Shown: positions 7,579 through 11,270 of the stretch, piece by piece
Layout: each line of letters opens with the position of its first letter
How positions within the stretch are numbered: position 1 is the stretch's first letter
Assembly (NCBI GenBank): GCA_030591625.1
Contig: JAUVAR010000056.1
Location: 1-11,270, forward strand
Length of the DNA stretch: 11,270 nt
Origin: Candidatus Zixiibacteriota bacterium
GTDB taxonomy: Bacteria; Zixibacteria; MSB-5A5; GN15; FEB-12
Direction: 5' to 3'
Position numbers and translations under genes: made by a program
The notes under the pieces: generated by a model
Told to the model about the DNA's origin: nothing
Seen by the model: only the letters and a program-made list of their open reading frames with translations
Database searches by the model: none

Positions 7579-8022
7579 GTGGATTCAAAAACATCTTCAT
7601 ATCAAAAGACTGACATCATGGGGAAATCACCGATTGAATTGGTGATTCAAGTCTATGACGGTGCTATTACAGCATACAATCAGGCCTCTGAATTCTATAA
7701 TCAACAGAAACTGAATGAAGGATGGGAACAGCTTGAAAAAGCAAAGAAATTTATCACTCATCTATACACGACGCTTGATACTGACAAAGGTGGCGAAATT
7801 GCCGAAAACCTTGGGAAAATATATTCGTTCATGATCAATCAGACAGATACTGTTGAAGCGACTAAAGATATCAAACTGATAAAAGATAATATCAAAATAC
7901 TTAAGAACCTTCGCGAAGGCTGGGTCGGTGCCAAAGAAAAAATAGAAGCCGAACCGGATGAGTTAATGGCTGTTGCAGCAGTACCGGTAACATCAACTCA
8001 GGGATTTTCAACAACAGGTTAG
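7579..8022 (+). CDS. fliS: Flagellin export chaperone FliS
   Basis: FliS binds the C-terminal disordered end of flagellin in the cytoplasm, stops premature polymerisation and delivers it to the export gate. The 147-residue product shows family landmarks: SPIELVIQVYDGAI (residues 17-30) and LDTDKGGEIAENLGKIYSFM (66-85), followed by a helix ending in LREGW. It is predicted all-helical, soluble and cysteine-free. The C-terminal tail (about 123-147, Val/Thr/Ser-rich) extends slightly beyond the usual length of about 130. The start is GTG, chosen because AAGGA (7569-7573) lies 5 nt upstream. The gene is 24 bp after fliD and 11 bp before the flgN-like gene, so it is almost certainly co-transcribed with both. 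Confidence 0.93.
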   Translation: MDSKTSSYQKTDIMGKSPIELVIQVYDGAITAYNQASEFYNQQKLNEGWEQLEKAKKFITHLYTTLDTDKGGEIAENLGKIYSFMINQTDTVEATKDIKLIKDNIKILKNLREGWVGAKEKIEAEPDELMAVAAVPVTSTQGFSTTG

Positions 8023-8033
8023 ATTTACCGTAT

Positions 8034-8486
8034 ATGAAAACTAAGACATTAACTGGTATCGAACAGGAACTGCTGTCGATTTTAAAGAAAGAGTATTCAT
8101 TTTATCAATCGCTCTATATCCTCCTGGATAAACAGAGCGATATAATCAAGTACGACAAAGATGAAAACCTGCTTGATCTCTATGCCGAGATTGAACGATG
8201 TCAGCGCAGGATAAAACTTTCTGACGACAAAGTGCAGGCAATAAGACAACGTAACCAACAGCAGTTTCAGGCTGCTTCAGTGCATCCTGAAATAAAGAAA
8301 ACAACCAACTGCATTATTACGTTGGTTAAAAAGAATATTAAACTCGTAGCGGATAATGAGCAGTATGCCAAAGATCGGCATGCTCGAATAAAGGATGAAC
8401 TGGAGGAATTGAAAAATTCCCACAAAATTATGCAGTACTTGGGTGATTCTAAACCACCAACTTACTTGATAAATGGAACCAAGTAA
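8034..8486 (+). CDS. flgN: FlgN-family flagellar export chaperone (FlgN-like; FliT possible)
   Basis: This 150-residue, highly charged, probably all-helical protein has the size and look of FlgN, the cytoplasmic chaperone for the hook-filament junction proteins FlgK and FlgL. The N-terminal helix (ELLSILKKEYSFYQSLYILL) and the following Glu/Asp/Lys-rich helices resemble the FlgN coiled-coil. The C-terminal end, MQYLGDSKPPTYLINGTK, resembles the short conserved FlgN tail that ends near a P-T-Y motif. Position after fliS would equally suit FliT, the FliD chaperone, which is the main alternative. No good SD precedes the ATG, and the fliS stop is 11 nt away, so translational coupling is likely. 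flgK and flgL are not in the window. Family membership is inferred from pattern and context, not from a catalytic motif. Confidence 0.62.
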   Translation: MKTKTLTGIEQELLSILKKEYSFYQSLYILLDKQSDIIKYDKDENLLDLYAEIERCQRRIKLSDDKVQAIRQRNQQQFQAASVHPEIKKTTNCIITLVKKNIKLVADNEQYAKDRHARIKDELEELKNSHKIMQYLGDSKPPTYLINGTK

Positions 8487-8512
8487 AAGAGAATAGGAAA
8501 ATCTTAACCTTA

Positions 8513-8538
8513 AAAGTGCCCTAAAGTAAAGGCTCTTT
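8513..8538 (+). repeat. Imperfect inverted repeat overlapping the flgM promoter
   Basis: AAAGTGCC (8513-8520) and GGCTCTTT (8531-8538) pair at seven of eight positions around a 10-nt loop. The loop contains the -35 element of the candidate sigma-28 promoter. It could be an operator or a weak attenuator between the flgN-like gene and flgM; no T-tract follows, so it is not a classical terminator. Confidence 0.35.
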
Positions 8539-8549
8539 ACCGACGATAG
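8522..8549 (+). promoter_or_regulatory. Candidate sigma-28 promoter of flgM
   Basis: TAAAGTAA (8522-8529), a 12-bp spacer and GACGATAG (8542-8549) resemble the FliA consensus: the -35 begins TAAAGT exactly and the -10 matches at 6 of 8 positions, but the spacer is one base longer than ideal. It lies in the only sizeable gap between fliD and the HDOD gene, 20 bp before the flgM start codon. In enteric bacteria flgM is itself partly transcribed by sigma-28, which supports the idea. It is weaker than the flagellin promoter. Confidence 0.5.
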
Positions 8550-8569
8550 GATAGTCAGAAGGTGAAATT

Positions 8570-8869
8570 ATGGAAATAGGACCAGTTCCGGAAAAAGGCC
8601 TTGTAGGCTCGGTTAACCGCGACAATAAATCGCAGGCGGTTCAAGAGAATTCTACGGCCCCTAAAAAGGATACCGTAGATATCTCAGATGAAGCAAGACG
8701 GAAAATAGCGGATCTCGCTGATGCATCACTCCATGTGGATAGGATGCAAACTGAAGCCGGAAATGAAAAACTGGCACAAGTTCGAAAACGTATTGACAGC
8801 GGATTTTATGAGCAACCCGAAATAAAGCAACAAATTGCTGAAGGTTTGCTCGATGAATTCGACGATTAA
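8570..8869 (+). CDS. flgM: Anti-sigma-28 factor FlgM
   Basis: FlgM binds sigma-28 in the cytoplasm and silences late flagellar genes until it is secreted through the completed hook-basal body. The 99-residue length is typical. The DTVDIS segment (34-39) that precedes the first helix is seen, followed by the C-terminal sigma-binding part: KLAQVRKRIDSGFY (67-80), then helix EIKQQIAEGLLDEF (84-97). The first 33 residues are polar and look unstructured, as expected for a secreted FlgM. AAGGTGA (8559-8565) lies 4 nt before the ATG. It follows the flgN-like gene by 83 bp, with its own candidate sigma-28 promoter, and precedes the HDOD gene by 18 bp. Flagellin, its main regulatory target, is encoded in the same cluster. 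Confidence 0.88.
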   Translation: MEIGPVPEKGLVGSVNRDNKSQAVQENSTAPKKDTVDISDEARRKIADLADASLHVDRMQTEAGNEKLAQVRKRIDSGFYEQPEIKQQIAEGLLDEFDD

Positions 8870-8887
8870 AAAAATAAAGGATTGTTC

Positions 8888-9781
8888 ATGACGACAGCGA
8901 CAGGAACGATAGATAACAAAGTCAGGCAGATTGTTTCCAATATTAGAAATCTGCCAACTCCCCCTATCGTATTTCACCAGATTCAAAAAGTCATTAACGA
9001 TCCGAATGTGTCAGCCGGACAGATTGCATCTATTCTGTCGGAAGACCCCGCTATGTCGGTCAAGGTTCTCAAACTGACTAACTCAGCCTTTTATGGGTTG
9101 GCAAGAGAAGTTGAATCGGTCAAGCAGGCAGTTGTTATTGTTGGGCTTGAAGCTATAAAAAACCTCGTTCTTTCGGCATCTGTTCTCGATATGTTCAAGG
9201 GTGATGATTTCGATCAGGAATTCCAGGATAAATTCTGGCGTCATTCATTAGCGGTCGGATTTTGTGGTCGTCTTCTGGCCAAAAGAGCAAGAGCGAAAGG
9301 TATGATTGATCCCGATGCAGCTTTCTCGGGTGGACTGCTTCATGATATCGGAAAAGTAATTTTGTGCTGTTTCTTAAAAGATGATTACAAACTGTTTACC
9401 GACGCCCGCAGTAAAGATAAGATTACCGAGTCATATATTCTTGAGGAGAAAACAATAGGCTTCAATCATGCTCAGCTTGGTGCTGTGTTGGCCGAACAAT
9501 GGAAACTCCCTCAGAGATTATCTGAGGCGATTGCATTTCACCATAACCCTCAAGCATCTGAATCAGAAGATTTAGTCGCACAGATAATTCATATATCCAA
9601 CTACGTCTCAAAGAAAACATTTTATGACGACGAAGAACAGTATCTTGTTGGAGAAATTAGTGAAGGTGTCCTTGATTATATGGAGATTGATGAATCTTCA
9701 CTGGAATCCCTTTCTGACGATCTTCGTGAAGAATATTCAAAAGCTGAGACATTTATGCAGATGGCCGGACTCGGCTCCTAA
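8888..9781 (+). CDS. HDOD-domain signalling protein
   Basis: This single-domain HDOD (HD-related output domain) protein has 297 residues from the chosen start. The ATG at 8888 is preferred because AAAGGA (8876-8881) lies 6 nt upstream; a TTG at 8882 would abut the SD. It begins the domain with NLPTPPIVFHQI (21-32), then DPAMSVKVLKLTNSAFYG. HD-like residues are present: H119, H152-D153 in LLHDIGK, H194 and H218-H219. At the position where HD enzymes often carry a final metal-binding Asp, the protein has N238, so catalysis is doubtful. HDOD proteins appear in signalling and motility control, but their biochemistry is poorly known. No membrane segment or second domain is seen. It is 18 bp downstream of flgM and is followed by a terminator, so it is likely co-expressed with flgM as a late flagellar gene. 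Confidence 0.9.
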   Translation: MTTATGTIDNKVRQIVSNIRNLPTPPIVFHQIQKVINDPNVSAGQIASILSEDPAMSVKVLKLTNSAFYGLAREVESVKQAVVIVGLEAIKNLVLSASVLDMFKGDDFDQEFQDKFWRHSLAVGFCGRLLAKRARAKGMIDPDAAFSGGLLHDIGKVILCCFLKDDYKLFTDARSKDKITESYILEEKTIGFNHAQLGAVLAEQWKLPQRLSEAIAFHHNPQASESEDLVAQIIHISNYVSKKTFYDDEEQYLVGEISEGVLDYMEIDESSLESLSDDLREEYSKAETFMQMAGLGS

Positions 9782-9802
9782 AATTGCCCTTCACCGATAA
9801 CT

Positions 9803-9832
9803 AAAACCTGTCATTCTTGGCAGGTTTTTTTT
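9803..9832 (+). terminator. Rho-independent terminator after the HDOD gene
   Basis: AAAACCTGTC (9803-9812) pairs with GGCAGGTTTT (9819-9828) as a 10-bp stem with one G-U pair around the loop ATTCTT, and the T-run continues to 9832. It starts 22 bp after the HDOD stop and cleanly separates the flagellar set from the sugar-nucleotide genes. Confidence 0.9.
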
Positions 9833-9860
9833 GTTGCTACAAACGTTCTTAAACCCACAG

Positions 9861-9884
9861 ATTACTATCTGAAAAGATAATGAT
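9861..9884 (+). repeat. Imperfect palindrome upstream of the epimerase gene
   Basis: ATTACTATCT (9861-9870) faces AGATAATGAT (9875-9884) across a GAAA tetraloop, with nine paired positions (one a G-U pair) and one C/A mismatch. CAGAT/ATCTG (9858-9862, 9867-9871) overlaps it. It lies between the terminator and the epimerase start, in the region that should hold that operon's promoter. It could be an operator or a leader hairpin; I could not identify a convincing -35/-10 pair around it. Confidence 0.35.
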
Positions 9885-9926
9885 TGCAGATGGTCAATAC
9901 AGGCCGCTGCAGTACCGGAGGTTGGT

Positions 9927-10937
9927 TTGATTCAAGGTAAGAATATATTCATAACTGGTGGTGCCGGATTTATTGGCTCTTCATTGATCGGTCGTCTGAT
10001 TGAAAAAAATAAGATAACTGTCTACGACAATTTTAAACGTAACTCGCTTGAGAATCGCGACTATAAAGATCATCCCAATCTAAAGTTAGTCAAAGGAGAT
10101 ATCCTCGATTATCCGCCTCTTGAAAAAGCTATGAAAGGTGCTCAGATCGTTGTCCATTGTGCTGCAATTGCCGGCATTGACACAGTTATCAAGCATCCGA
10201 CAGAAACTATCCGAGTTAATTTGCTCGGTACAGCCAAAGTATTGGAAGCTGCCAAAGAATTAAGCGGACTCGAACGGTTAGTTGATTTTTCAACCTCTGA
10301 AGTGTTCGGTCAAGCAGCTTTCCGTTCCGAAGAAACTGATACAACCCAAATTGGTGCAGTTGGTGAAGCGAGATGGACCTACGCAGTCAGCAAACTTGCC
10401 GCAGAACATTTGACCAAAGCATATCATCAGGAATTTGGTATGCCGACAGTTTCTGTCAGACCGTTTAATGTCTATGGCCCCGGCCAGATTGGTGAGGGGG
10501 CATTAAAGAAATTTATCCAACTTGCTCTTGAAGACAAAGACATTATGATTCATGGGGATGGTAACCAAATACGTGCCTGGTGTTATATTGATGACTTCCT
10601 CGATGGCTTACTTCTCGGACTAACTCATCCCAATGCTATAGGTGAATCATTCAATATCGGTAATGCGAGAGCGGTGATTACTATCTACGGCCTCGCTCAG
10701 ACTGTTGTTCGTGTACTCAGGTCAAATTCTCAACTCAGGTTTGAGGAACGATCAGGACCGGATGTTGAACTCCGTGTACCATCAGTTGACAAAGCTCGTA
10801 ATCTGGTCGGATTCCACGCAAGGATCGATCTCGAAGAAGGAATCAGTCGAACAGCTGAGTACTATCGTAAACACACTTCATCGGATACGGCCGATCTATC
10901 AAATCATCGCTGGCAAACGATGGCCAAATCAGATTGA
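9927..10937 (+). CDS. NAD-dependent nucleotide-sugar epimerase/dehydratase (extended SDR)
   Basis: This 336-residue extended short-chain dehydrogenase acts on a nucleoside-diphosphate sugar using bound NAD. The Rossmann glycine motif is ITGGAGFIG with G11, G14 and G17. The catalytic region has S122-T123-S124-E125 (STSEVFG), then Y152 and K156 in YAVSK, and the substrate-binding RPFNVYGPG and RAWCYIDD motifs. The T-S-E pattern occurs in GDP-mannose 4,6-dehydratase and UDP-glucuronate decarboxylase relatives, whereas plain 4-epimerases often differ there, so exact chemistry is open: epimerisation, dehydration or decarboxylation. The start is TTG, fixed by GGAGG (9917-9921) 5 nt upstream. The next gene begins 9 bp after the stop and encodes a sugar aminotransferase, so the product probably feeds an amino-sugar pathway, for flagellin glycan or surface polysaccharide. 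Confidence 0.9.
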   Translation: MIQGKNIFITGGAGFIGSSLIGRLIEKNKITVYDNFKRNSLENRDYKDHPNLKLVKGDILDYPPLEKAMKGAQIVVHCAAIAGIDTVIKHPTETIRVNLLGTAKVLEAAKELSGLERLVDFSTSEVFGQAAFRSEETDTTQIGAVGEARWTYAVSKLAAEHLTKAYHQEFGMPTVSVRPFNVYGPGQIGEGALKKFIQLALEDKDIMIHGDGNQIRAWCYIDDFLDGLLLGLTHPNAIGESFNIGNARAVITIYGLAQTVVRVLRSNSQLRFEERSGPDVELRVPSVDKARNLVGFHARIDLEEGISRTAEYYRKHTSSDTADLSNHRWQTMAKSD

Positions 10938-10946
10938 TACAAGGCG

Positions 10947-11270
10947 ATGGATTTTACGGCGATCAAAGCTCCGATTTCACTCGCTCGTCCCTTCTTTGAC
11001 AAACGAGAAACTGAAGCTGTTTCAGCAGTTCTCGAATCTGGATGGTTGATGCAAGGGGAGAGAGTTAAAGAATTTGAGAATAAACTTTCTTCCTATACCG
11101 GAGCATCAAATTCTATTGCAGTCAGTTCAGGGACAGCAGCAATTCATATCACATTTTCAGCCTTAGGTATCAAAGCGGGCGACAGAGTTTATATCCCCAG
11201 TTTTGCCTGGCCATCGGCGGCCAATATAACATTGCTGCTTGGGGCCAAACCGATCCTGATCGATTCATCT
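10947..11270 (+). CDS. DegT/DnrJ/EryC1-family sugar aminotransferase, 3'-truncated
   Basis: The frame is open to the right edge; only the first 108 residues are present, of about 370-400 in the family. These PLP enzymes transfer an amino group to a keto-sugar nucleotide. Visible landmarks are PFFDKRETEAVSAVLESGW (15-33), the LMQGERVKEFE segment (34-44) that usually reads L-x-x-G-x-x-V-x-x-F-E, and SSGTAAIH (60-67), the loop that contacts the PLP phosphate. The catalytic lysine lies beyond the edge. AAGG is only 2 nt before the ATG, an awkward spacing, so coupling to the epimerase stop 9 nt upstream is likely; no better start is seen. The substrate is unknown, but the pair with the epimerase/dehydratase suggests synthesis of an amino or N-acetylated sugar. 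Confidence 0.88.
   Translation, partial: MDFTAIKAPISLARPFFDKRETEAVSAVLESGWLMQGERVKEFENKLSSYTGASNSIAVSSGTAAIHITFSALGIKAGDRVYIPSFAWPSAANITLLLGAKPILIDSS

Noticed and set aside
9793..9800. ACCGATAA, a near-perfect sigma-28 -10 element after the HDOD gene
   Set aside because: The expected -35 position (9774-9781) reads GCTCCTAA, which does not match, and the terminator lies directly downstream.
9818..9838. Sigma-54-like TTGGCAG...TTGCT before the epimerase gene
   Set aside because: The GG and GC are 15 bp apart rather than the required 10 bp, and the sequence is part of the intrinsic terminator.
10705..11049. 114-codon plus-strand frame across the epimerase/aminotransferase junction
   Set aside because: It runs out of frame through two clearly recognisable genes; the real gene here starts at 10947.

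Overview
The window is a late flagellar gene cluster from a motile, flagellated bacterium. All genes lie on the + strand, and base composition is moderate to slightly AT-rich. The order is TPR/glycosyltransferase (5'-truncated), flagellin, fliD, fliS, a flgN-like gene, flgM and an HDOD-domain gene. A terminator closes that set. It is followed by a nucleotide-sugar epimerase/dehydratase gene and the start of a DegT-type aminotransferase gene, which is cut by the right edge. Flagellin, FliD and FliS are clearly related to the standard bacterial families, but gene order and the very long flagellin and FliD do not match the textbook enteric or Bacillus layouts. I suspect an uncultured lineage, perhaps FCB-group or deltaproteobacteria-like. 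This is impression only: there is no rRNA or phylogenetic marker here.

Regions. (1) 2-2614: a TPR-GT2-TPR protein, the most plausible candidate in the window for glycosylating flagellin. (2) 2615-2884: flagellin control region, with a near-consensus sigma-28 promoter and a leader of roughly 195 nt that holds repeats, small hairpins and GGA motifs resembling CsrA sites. (3) 2885-5110: a 741-residue flagellin with conserved ends and a huge central insert. A 13-bp hairpin without a T-tract follows it. (4) 5221-8486: fliD, fliS and flgN-like genes, closely packed. (5) 8487-9832: a second candidate sigma-28 promoter, then flgM and an HDOD gene ending at a strong intrinsic terminator. (6) 9833-11270: a separate sugar-nucleotide operon (epimerase/dehydratase plus aminotransferase).

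How it fits together: FlgM holds sigma-28 until it is exported through the finished hook-basal body. Sigma-28 then drives flagellin, and apparently more flgM plus the HDOD gene. FliS and the FlgN-like protein chaperone export substrates, and FliD caps the filament. The glycosyltransferase and the amino-sugar pair could decorate flagellin, or the latter could serve surface polysaccharide. Nothing here is a clearly new system. The best leads are the CsrA/FliW-like flagellin leader, the HDOD gene downstream of flgM, and the paired enlargement of flagellin and FliD.
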